Shown in pieces: positions 1 through 30,300 of a DNA stretch of 64,000 bases. The stretch covers positions 2,294,001 through 2,358,000 of the forward strand of contig JAWUZG010000016.1 of the NCBI GenBank assembly GCA_036785705.1, read 5' to 3'. The notes under the pieces were generated by a model. That model was not told where the DNA came from. It did not search any database and saw only the letters and a program-made list of their open reading frames with translations. The stretch comes from Acanthornis magna. Taxonomy: Eukaryota; Chordata; Aves; Passeriformes; Acanthizidae. Within the stretch, counting starts at the first letter, position 1; each line of letters starts with the position of its first letter. The translations under genes were made by a program, and so were the position numbers.

Positions 1-21100
<21,100 letters not shown>

Positions 21101-21716
21101 TTCTTGACCACGGCGTCAAGACTTTTCTGCGGGCTTGCCATGGCTGCAGCGACCTAAACCCAAGGCCCCAGGCGAGCCCTCGCAGCCACACAAATTAAAC
21201 CACTAACATGTTTCTGTGTTCCCTTCAATCACAACCCAGGCAGACATCTCTCTCCCCGACCAGCTCTCACAGGGACCCGGCAGGCTGCCCCTTCCCCCTC
21301 CTGAAGCCGGGCAGCTTGGCAGGGGGCACGGGAACCTCCCGCAGAGGAGGAGGCAGGCACAGCCCCCTCAGCACCCGGGCACACGCCGGCTGGAGAGTCG
21401 CTTCCTGCCCCCGTTCAGAGGTGACGCCGGTGCCAGGACCCCCCTCAGCCCCCTCCCGTTCCCCGAGGGCGCTAACGTGGCTCCTGCACGCCGGCAGCGC
21501 ATCATTCCGTCCCAGGGGACCCGGAAACTTCAGCTCCGGCCGGGTGACAAGCACGGACCGGGCAGGGAAGGGGTGAGAGGCGGGATTCACCTGCGGGAGA
21601 GCAGCGTTAACCCGTGCCAGCCCCGGGCGGCGGCTCCTCCGGGGAGGAACGCCCTCGCCCCAGCGCCCCGCATCCCCCCGCCTGCCAGCGGCTCTCCCCG
21701 TGCCCCGAGCCGTTAC

Positions 21717-21900
21717 CTCCCCAGGCCCGGCCCGGCCCGGCCCGGCGCGGCTCTCCTCACACGCGGTGCCCGCCCAGCGCCTTCTTCCGCCCCGGTCGCA
21801 GCCTGCTGACGCTCCCGCCGCCTCCGCCCCCACTAGCTCTGTCTGGAGCCGCAGAGTCGCCGCCGCCTTACCCGGCGCGGTCAGAAGCAATTTCCCGCAG
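21717..21900 (-). other. TRMT61A: Candidate untranslated exon 1 of TRMT61A
   Basis: On the minus strand a strong donor, GGGGAG followed by GTAACG, ends a putative exon at 21717 inside the CpG island. An alternative donor, CCCGCAG followed by GTGAAT, ends near 21590. Either would feed the exon 2 acceptor at 19052. The 5' boundary is a guess. Confidence 0.35.
21721..21746. repeat. (CCCGG)n pentamer array
   Basis: About four perfect GGCCC/CCCGG pentamers in a row in the TRMT61A CpG island, immediately upstream (in the minus direction) of the best candidate exon 1 donor. Confidence 0.85.
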
Positions 21901-21902
21901 CC

Positions 21903-21999
21903 CCATCGAGGCGCCCGTCGCCCTCAGCTCGTCATGCCCACAGCCCCATCGAGGCGCCCGTTCCCCTCAGGTTCCATCGAGGCGCCTGTCCCCCGCAGC
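21903..21999. repeat. Triplicated 26-bp GC-rich element
   Basis: Three copies of a core beginning CCATCGAGGCGCC, at 21903-21928, 21946-21971 and 21974-21999. Each is followed by a variable C-rich stretch ending in CTCAG or CGCAG. Start-to-start spacing is 43 and 28 bp. They lie at the upstream edge of the TRMT61A CpG island and could be repeated protein-binding sites or a local duplication. Confidence 0.85.
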
Positions 22000-22100
22000 T
22001 CCCCGCTGATCCCCCACACCCCGTCCTGCCAACGCTCCTTGCTGGGCGCTGAGGAGTGGGGACGGTGACTGACCAGCCTCAGCAGTCCCGCCCGGCACCC

Positions 22101-25100
22101 CGGTGGGGTGCTCCTGCCTGGGACAGCTGCCATGTCAATGAAACTTGAGGGGTCCCAGTGGGTCACTGTGAAAAGCCACGATGGGGACGGCTAGCCCCAG
22201 TGAGAACTTGGCATTCACCACGCACTGAAGGTGTGGGGTGTCTCAAGGACCACCGCCAGCAGAGCCGAAGCCCTTTCCTCAGGGAATGACTCTGTCTTTG
22301 CCATTGGCAGACCAAGGCCTTCCCTCCAGGGCCCAGGCAGGCAGCTTCCAGAAAGTTCCACGTGCCCTTCCCCCAAGGCAGCCTCAGGGAAAGGCAGCTC
22401 GAGGCCAACCAAACTCTTCACAGGGGTTTCATAAGGCTGCAGGAGAAACCACACTGTGGGCTCAGAAGCAGCAGAATTGTTATCTAACCCCCTAACAGCA
22501 TGGTACTAACTCCTACTTCTGTCTCGTGTTTGGGATTGAAGTGATGTGGGGAGCCCTGCCTGCCCTGGTGGTACGGGGGCTGCAGTCAGGAGGCAAGGAC
22601 GAGCAAAGGAGGAGAATATTGCCTCATCTTCTGCTCACAACAAGCCCAGGCCACCTGGCATGGGAGCGGTATGGGCATAGCAGGGAGCATGTGAATCACC
22701 CTGGACCTGCAGGTAGTGTTCCTGGCTAAATCAGATAATGCTCTTTACTGTGCTGCATTCACCAGTAACCTATAATACACAATAATGGAGAAAAAGTCAT
22801 CCTTTCACAATCACAAACACAGTAACGGAGAGCTGTTTAGATGATGATCTGTGATTTTTTTTTAATTAATGTGGTTCCACCAAGTATAAAGGATTTTTTT
22901 CCCATTACCTTCAGTGAGAATATATTTTTTGTTATGGTGTTGACCTGCCCGTAGCATAATTGCAGTAGTCTTTGTTAGTTATGAAACTCTCCTCCATCTA
23001 ATCTAAACATAATGTATGCAGTTTCAGAGGTTTCTTAAACTGCAAACTCCTACTCAACTGTTTTTCTGACTGGCAATCATGGCTCTACTGTGCCTTTATA
23101 TTTGCACCCACTTTGTTTAATTTTCTGTCATTTTTAGTGACATCGGTTATATTTGTCATTGTTTATGTTCTCGTGTCCTTTCTTTCCCATGATGGGCTGC
23201 TGTTCAGATCACTGTGGGCCTGACTGTATGCAGGATTGAGACACTCAGTAGCTCCTCATTTCCACAGGCACTCAGCTCACTGGAAACAATCAGTAATTTT
23301 CAACAGACTGCCTAAGCACTGAGAAAAAATACACCAAGGATAATAACTAAGCAAATATATTTTAAGTGATAAATGGGAAGAGAAGTTTCAGTTGACAAGT
23401 TAAGCAGATGCAGCTATGGCCAATTTCTTTAATGTACTGGTACATGAGTATTATGTTTAATTTTTAAGTGGTGTTTAGTTGTAGATTAGGAATTGGAAAC
23501 AATTCAGTTGTTCATAGCAAACCACTTTCTGTTTCCTAATTTGGAGTATTCTTCTGTGTTTCCAAGATGATGTTTATCCTCTAATTCTTCAGGTTCATAT
23601 TACGTTCACGCAAGTAATTTCAGAAGGCACATTCACTAGCTAACACCCATCTCCTCTTGCACTTGTACACCACACATTTATAATTAAGCCTCTTAGGAAG
23701 TTAGCTGCATGGCCCATGATTAACTTCCCTTAATTCTTCATTGTTAAAGCTCAGTGCAAAGATCTCTGGAGTAATCAGCGCACCTTTCCATCCGGAAGCA
23801 TAGCATATAAATCAGAATTCACTAAGATACCATCCCAGCATGGAAAGTGAGTATTGGTGCCTTTATCACAGTCTAACAGGCCATACAGGCTTATCCAAAG
23901 TGAGTGTTTCTCGGCAGATGAGGCAGATAGAGCGGGTGATCAGAGGCTGTTGACACAGGGCACAGCATCTGTAATTAAGTCACTAGGGAAGCTGGCATGG
24001 AATGCTGTGACAAAGGTAGGATCCAATTTACACACAACTTTCAGCAAATCTTAAAATGCTGAGTAAAACCCAGCCACTTCTGACTTACTGCACGCTAGAA
24101 ATTTGTCAAAGAGTAGTGAGAAAAGGGGGGTAGAGGGTGCACTATTTATCAAGCATGTAAATTGGATATATTTTAGTGGTTCTATGCTCGTGACTCTTTC
24201 CATGTCACACAAGTTCTGTGAAGAAGAGCTGTGTGTTTGTGTTGGAAATGCTGTAATGTATGGCACACTGAGACTACTACCTGCTTACAATGACTGGTAT
24301 TCCCTGTTCTGCAAGACTGGGAGGGAAAGAGCATATCCAGTGCGTAGAAATGGATCCTTGGGTTTTGGATCTTGAGGTGACCTTGACTTCACAAATCTCC
24401 TGAACAATTAAATTACAGAACAGTGGATTCCTTCTTTGTGTGGCAATAGATTATGGAATAAGATAAAAAGAGCCTTCAGAACCTACCCTGATAGGCCCTT
24501 TTTTTCTTTTTGTGGAGAACACCACCACCACAAAAATATGGTGTACGAAAATGGTTTTAGTATATTTGTTTCAAATTAAAAATAAAAAAAGTGTTTTACA
24601 TTAAAAAAATTCCACAGTCAGAATTATGTTCGCAGCTGAGGTAATCCAATAATATTACATTTATATTGTAATTTATTGAGGACTCTGGGTACAATTTTAC
24701 AGTTATATTTATTTAATACTTATTTAGCCATGCATTATTTGGGATTTACACAATTCTGAAGCATGAACATTGTGTGAAACTAGTAGTGTGTAGGGGAAGA
24801 TTTTGTGAGGTTAAAAGTGCAGAGGAGACCTAGAGAGAGGATTTGTTCTTTGATCCGGAAGATAAGAGACAGGACTTGCACAGATGCTGAGCCCTTGGCT
24901 TCTCCTGGAGATCTGTATACTCAGCATCTCAGTCTACCAGACCTGGAATAACTCGGAAATCTGGATGGCAGCCAAACACAGCACATTTTTATTTGAAGCA
25001 GTCTAGGCTTTTTATTTTGCAAAGATTTCCTCTACATGTATATTATTATTTTTAAGTCCTAACTGTAAAGTCACATGCTTCTTGTTGTTAGGGTGAGGGT

Positions 25101-25640
25101 ACTGGTCATGGTGCTGAAAGGACTGCGGTGGGGAAAGAGTTTCAGGTGATGTCTCCTGACATTCACAGCTCGCGTCAGGGAAAGTAACTCTGGGGCTCAG
25201 ATCCACATTCACGTGGGTAAGTACACTCTGTTTGGACAGGAGGATAAACACGGGGAGAGCTGTGAGAAACACATCAGAGAGAGAGAGAGAAAGTACTTTT
25301 ACTATTACGTAAAAGTGAACGTCAAATCAAGATACTCATTCACATTGTTAACATATATTTAGTTCTGCAAACAGCAGGATTCTCAGCTGTATCTTAGCTT
25401 TGGGACAAACCTGCTCATTCCCACAAAAACACCAGTGGGAAGTCACTATTTTCAAGAATTTCAGGTGAGATGGGTCAGATCCCACAGTTCCTGTGCCTGT
25501 CTTTAACAGGAAATCACCCACTCTCCAATAAAAGCCGAAGACCTTTTTTTTTTTTTTTTGGCACATGACAAGAGCAGAGGATTCACTGCGATTTACACAA
25601 CCACCCTACTTCCTTTCAAATTAAACTGTAAAACGAGCCC
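22101..25640. other. Intergenic spacer between divergent TRMT61A and CKB
   Basis: About 3.5 kb between the two CpG islands. The first 0.6 kb is fairly GC-rich and the rest is AT-rich. No exon, RNA gene or CR1 is recognisable. A (GA)n run lies at 25276-25291 and a T14-15 run at about 25545-25559. Distal regulatory elements for either gene may be here, but I cannot identify them. Confidence 0.7.
25276..25291. repeat. (AG)8 microsatellite
   Basis: Uninterrupted AG dinucleotides between ACATC and AAGTAC in the TRMT61A-CKB spacer. Confidence 0.9.
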
Positions 25641-26160
25641 ACGGCTTCGCAGGTGCTGGAGGCGAGGTGCAGGTCCTTCCTCTGCAGAACCAGGCTGCCG
25701 GGGGCTGGGCGCCACATCCGCAGCCGCCTCAGGGGTTTCTGCCAGCTCGGGGGCAGTTGCCACTCACAAGGCTCACGGCACGGCCAGTCTGCACGCTACA
25801 TAACCTTTATTTTGGGACGGTGCATTACCACACCCGTGTTTGAACCCTCAACCAAGGTGCTGACAAAGGTGTGAAGCCTCCAACCGGCCACGCTGGTGTG
25901 CGATGGCAGCCCTTACCGGTGGCACACGAGGTGGATCCCTACCCTCACGCTCGTGGTAACGGTTGGCGCCGGGGCCGCCTCAGCGCTACGAGAGCGCCCC
26001 GAGAGACCCTGCACCTCCACCCGATCTCCCCGACGCCGAGCAAAATGGCGGCAAGCCCGGGCCCGGCCGGCGGCACAACGCCCGCCCCGCCCCCTGACGC
26101 GCTGTCCAATGGAATGAATGGGCTATAAATAGCGTCCAATGGGGAGCCGCCTCCCGCTCT
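25640..26160 (+). promoter_or_regulatory. CKB: CKB upstream CpG island with GC box and YY1-like site
   Basis: CpG-rich DNA immediately upstream of the CKB core promoter. Visible motifs are CAAAATGGCGGC at 26041-26052 (matches the YY1 core), CCCGCCCCGCCCCC at 26081-26094 (a GC box for Sp/KLF factors), and TGACGC at 26095-26100 (a CRE-like half site). The island continues into CKB intron 1 to about 27.0 kb. Confidence 0.7.
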
Positions 26161-26169
26161 AGATAAAAG
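26106..26169 (+). promoter_or_regulatory. CKB: CKB core promoter: CCAAT, TATAAATA, CCAAT, downstream TA-rich box
   Basis: In order: CCAAT at 26106-26110, TATAAATA at 26124-26131, CCAAT at 26136-26140, and a weaker AGATAAAAG at 26161-26169. Mammalian B-CK promoters share this unusual arrangement, in which the perfect TATAAATA sits too far upstream (about -60) and a poorer TA-rich element about 30 bp from the start is the one used. By analogy the start site would be near 26190. Inference: AGATAAAAG is the working TATA-like element. Confidence 0.85.
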
Positions 26170-26189
26170 AGGCACGGCAGTTGTGCTGG

Positions 26190-26257
26190 AGCTTCACTCG
26201 GATTGGGGCCGTGCAGTCTGCGGAACGGACATTCTTCTTGCAGCTGCGAAGCCCTCG
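26190..26257 (+). other. CKB: CKB exon 1 (5' untranslated)
   Basis: The start is estimated from the promoter. The 3' end is set by the donor in GCCCTCG followed by GTAAGTCC (GT at 26258-26259). No ATG occurs in this stretch, so initiation takes place in whichever exon 2 is joined to it. Confidence 0.75.
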
Positions 26258-26307
26258 GTAAGTCCCGGAGCAGCCAAGCTGTTCTGCAGCCTTAAAACAA
26301 AGGATTT

Positions 26308-26400
26308 GTATTTTTTTTCCCCTTCTTAAAAAAAAAAAAATTTCCCGGGTTTTTTTTTTTCCCTTTCTTTTTTTTTTTTTTCTTTTTTTTTTCCTCCCCC
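26308..26400. repeat. A/T homopolymer tracts in CKB intron 1
   Basis: A T8 run, then A13 (26328-26340), TTTCCCGGG, T11 (26350-26360) and further pyrimidine runs. The A13 and T11 tracts flanking CCCGGG can form an intrastrand hairpin. Read on the minus strand this is a long poly-purine tract. Confidence 0.8.
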
Positions 26401-27176
26401 GCTGTGTGGGGTGGAGCCGGTCTGGCTGAGGAGGGGCGCGAGGGGCGGCGCGGGGCAGGGGCGCAGCCGGGGCGGGGGGCGCGAGGAGCGGCGAGTGGTG
26501 CAGGTGCTGGCCGGGCTGCCTGGGCTCTAAAACCAGATTAACCCGGTATTTAGCAGGGTAGTTACATACGCTCGCCCCGTCCAGGTCCCCTGAGGGAGCC
26601 GTCTGTTGTGTAAGGGCTTGTCGGATGCTGCCCTCCCCTCCCCGGCCGGGGAGCAGCCGGGGCGACGCGGACGCGGAGGGCGCCAGGCGCTGTCGCTCCT
26701 CGGGATCCCCTCGCCCGGCAGCGGCGAGAGGAGGTGCGGCCGCGCACCCAGGGCGCACCGGTGCCGCCCCGCTCACCTGCCGGCCGGCCCGGGGTCCCGG
26801 CGGGACCGAGCACCCCCCAGCCCGCGGCGGCCCGGCCGCTCCCCCTGCCCCGGAGCCGCACGCGGGGTCTGACCGGTGCTGCAACGGCCGCTCCGCGCGA
26901 CCTTGGGCGCGTCCCCTCACCCGGGCGGTGCCCTGGGAGGCGGGAGAACTTCTGTCCCTGCGGCCGGGATGGTGGGGACGGGGCAAGACTGGTGGAGGTG
27001 AAGAACTTTTTTTCTTTCCTCCTTCTTGGCGCTTGTGGAAGGTGGTGTAGCAGCAAAGGTGTGAAAGGCGCGGGTGGAACATGAGCCAAGGTGACCTTCT
27101 GAGTGCCTGGCGTTCCACCGGGTGGTCCGGAGGCTGCCAAGCCCCCAGTGATAGGCTTCCCATCTTTCTCCCCTAG

Positions 27177-27389
27177 TGACTGCGGTAGGGTCAGCCATGC
27201 CATTCTCAAACAGCCACAATCTCCTGAAGATGAAGTACAAGCCTGACGAGGAGTACCCTGACTTGAAAGCTCACAACAATCACATGGCCAAAGTGCTGAC
27301 CCCGGACCTGTACAAGAAATTGAGGGATAAACAGACTCCCAGTGGATTTACCCTGGATGATTGCATCCAGACTGGGGTTGACAACCCAG
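27177..27389 (+). CDS. CKB: CKB alternative exon 2a (first coding exon, ATG at 27197)
   Basis: Acceptor TTTCTCCCCTAG ends at 27176 and the donor is CCAG followed by GTAATG (GT 27390-27391). A 20-nt leader contains a TGA, so translation starts at ATG 27197 (G at -3). It encodes 64 residues plus one base: [14 protein letters not shown]..., then [20 protein letters not shown] and [16 protein letters not shown]. The [14 protein letters not shown] start is that of the standard chicken B-CK isoform. A second in-frame ATG at codon 12 lies in a good context (AAGATGA). Cys56 replaces the Val usual at DDVIQTG. Confidence 0.93.
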
Positions 27390-30300
27390 GTAATGGGATC
27401 GTTAGGTCTGCATAATGATCTGTTCTCCCTCGTGACTGGAAGTGCTTCTTAACAATGACTCCCAAAGTTCTTGAGCTACTGAGGGGCAAATCTTACAAAG
27501 CATTGAGAGACTGCTCTAAAGGCATGGCTCTGTTAGGAGGCCATGTTTCCATCAAGCTGTGTTCCATGCTGTGATCTGACATACCAATTCCCAGACACTT
27601 CAATTATGTAACTGCTCTGCTAAATACTTTCAATCTGGAGGGAAAAAAAAAGTCAAACCAAATGCATTCTAATTATAACTCAACTGGGGAGGAGGGGGGG
27701 AAATATTGGTTTACCTGGCTATCCTGGTCTATTCCTATTCCAGACTGGTTCTCTAGCACTTCTATGAAAAAGGGGGAGCAGATGTCTTTACATGTTAACA
27801 TTACAGTATTTATTTTTACTCTAGCAATATCAAAATGGCCCAACTAAATAATCAGAGACTGCCTCCTGATGAGGAGTACCCGGACCTGAGCACCCACAAC
27901 AACCACATGGCCAAAGTTCTAACCCTGGATTTATACAAGAAACTGAGAGACAGAGTCACGCCCAGTGGCTTCACCCTGGATGATGTCATTCAGACTGGGG
28001 TTGATAATCCTGGTAAAATGCATTGAGAATATTCCGTGTGAGCCAGCTGAAGTAACTGGTGCTTTTGAATATGGTGACTTAAAACTAATCTTGTGGAAGT
28101 GGTATTTATGAGCAGACTACAGAAATGTAGCTCTGTAGCAGAAGGAGCAAAAAGCAAAGCATGCTTGTTTGCAGCAAAGCATGATTGTTTAGACATAAAG
28201 TTCTATGCAGTGATCTAAATTAGCTAGTGAAATTAGATGTGCTGTGCAAATTTGTCCTAAACCAAGCTTGACAAATGAGCATGGTTTAATGACAACAGCT
28301 ATGGGTTTCCATAGCACTGCATTTGACTAACTGGATGAAATGTAAAATGTAGGGTCTCCAAATATTTCTGTGTAAGAATGAATTTCTAAGTGACTAGGCT
28401 TGCCACTACAGAACTTGCCTGGTTAGTACTGCACTGGAGTATGGCCAAATGTCACCCAAACTTAGCTCTTCTGACTTTATTACCACTCCAGGCCATCCTT
28501 TCATAATGACAGTAGGATGTGTGGCTGGTGATGAAGAATCCTATGAAGTGTTCAAGGAGCTCTTTGATCCAGTTATTGAAGACAGGCATGGTGGCTACAA
28601 ACCAAGTGATCAGCACAAGACTGACCTGAATGCTGATAACCTGCAGGTATAAACTTTTGATCAATTACAGATTATTGGTCTGAGGGCTGTAAAGTTGTTG
28701 GCAGTTGCCTAAACTGGTTGCTCAGGCTCTGCCCCCTTACTTCCACTGAGCATGGATGCTTGGGCTGTGAATCTGGTGCAATCAGCCTGAAGAGTTTGCT
28801 GCTGTGGGCTACCAGTGGCTGGGTGCAGCCAGGCTGCTGCTGCAGCAGCATGGGTTACCAAACACCTTCAGTATGTATTTCTTTCCATGAGCTGTGGGCT
28901 GCAGTAGTCAAGCTAAACAGTACTGTCCTAGGAGTCAAGGACTACCGTTAAATTTAAACACTTTCTTCTGTCTGATCTTGGATCTTAATTATCAGCTGGT
29001 GGGTGTCATGCTTTAGAATAGACATTTTTACAGCTAGGCGTAATGATTCCTAATCATTTTATGGATTTCAAATTTTAGTGTAAACTCTTGGAGTAGGCAT
29101 CTTGGAAATGCCATGTGGATTGGCTAGCTAAAGGCCATATTGGAAATAAGAGCCTTGGGAGAACAGTAATGAATAATTCTCATTTGTGAGAGTAAACTCC
29201 CGTGTAAGCAAGGTTTCGCCTCGTGTTAATATCTCTAGATTGCAGATCTGAAGGGGTAAGAGAAGCCCAGACCAGAGTCTGAAATGGACATGAAACTGAT
29301 TCTCTGTTGATATCTCTGTCTTCTAGAACTAGAGTTACATGACACAGATTCTTGATGTAATGCTGAAGACAATAGTCATGAAGTGAGGCACTTGCTTACA
29401 GGGCTAAGTAGTCAATACCTCAGGTGTAAAGTGCATTCTTAAATACATGGGAGCCGCATGTGTTTAGGGGAGGTATCTTGGTAACAGGGTTGTACTCACT
29501 GGTTTCCTAATCTTGTAGGGGGGTGATGACCTGGATCCCAAATACGTGCTCAGTTCCCGTGTCAGAACTGGCAGAAGCATCCGTGGATTCTGCCTTCCCC
29601 CGCACTGCAGTCGAGGAGAGAGGCGGGCTATCGAGAAGCTCTCTGTTGAAGGTAAAGTGAGAGCTGGGTGCATCAGGGAAACAACTTCTGTCCTTTGCGC
29701 AAGAGGTGTCCTTCGCAGTTTGAAAATAGAGGCACTTGATAAAAGCTGCCTCCCTGGAGACTTAGTCTGAACATGGAGCTTTCCCTGGAAAAGGTTCGTT
29801 ACGTTAGAGCTGCCTCAGCATTGCAGTTTGTAGCTGAGAGCGAGAGTACATGGCAGAGGGAAGTTGGACTGCGTTAAGTTGACCTCTGCTGATCTCATGG
29901 CTTCTATCTGTGTGTGGGGAAAGAGGTTGGTTCATCAGGGCTCAAACCTGAAATGTAGCAGGTATGTAGCAACTACAGGGCTTGAGTCATGGGGTGCAGT
30001 ATTTTGTGGCTGCTTTTAATTGACTTTCATTAATGTTCAGCTTGCTTAGAGGTGTAGTCTTGCTTCAAACTGCAGCTGACTAGAATAAGCCCTGGTTTTC
30101 AGTGAAACTCCTCAGCTATTTTTTTTTTTTCCTATTGCCTCTCAGTGCCCAAGGAGCAGTTTTGGAGACTGAGAGTGTAGTTGTTTCAAAACGTCTCAAG
30201 GGCAGGGTAACACTCCTTGACTAGAATAATACTGCTTGTTAAATTCATAACCTTGGTTCTCCTTGGAAGAAAAGCAGCCTCTCCACATGTATGGTTCAGC

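Larger units (their letters stand above)
21150..22100. promoter_or_regulatory. CpG island, probable TRMT61A promoter
   Basis: Base composition changes sharply to C+G-rich sequence with many CpGs (for example 21460-21560 and 21640-21900), upstream of minus-strand TRMT61A and of the acceptor of its exon 2. A CpG-island promoter without a TATA box is usual for a housekeeping tRNA-modification gene. Several overlapping long open frames on both strands here are composition artefacts. It contains a CCCGG pentamer array and a triplicated 26-bp element. No start site can be fixed from sequence alone. Confidence 0.75.

Noticed and set aside
21216..21890. Long overlapping open frames on both strands (up to 207 codons) at 21.2-21.9 kb
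   Set aside because: They lie in a CpG island where stop codons are rare, are rich in Pro/Arg/Ala, and have no similarity. The island is better explained as the TRMT61A promoter.
26159..27240. Minus-strand open frames of 334, 215 and 107 codons opposite CKB exon 1 and intron 1
   Set aside because: They are antisense to the CKB promoter, include translated homopolymer runs (Lys/Arg-rich from the T tracts), and are low-complexity. They are artefacts of GC bias.
27662..27847. Plus-strand frame ending KWPN before a stop at 27845-27847
   Set aside because: It is intron sequence plus the out-of-frame start of exon 2b. It is useful only as evidence that 2a-2b joining is unproductive.
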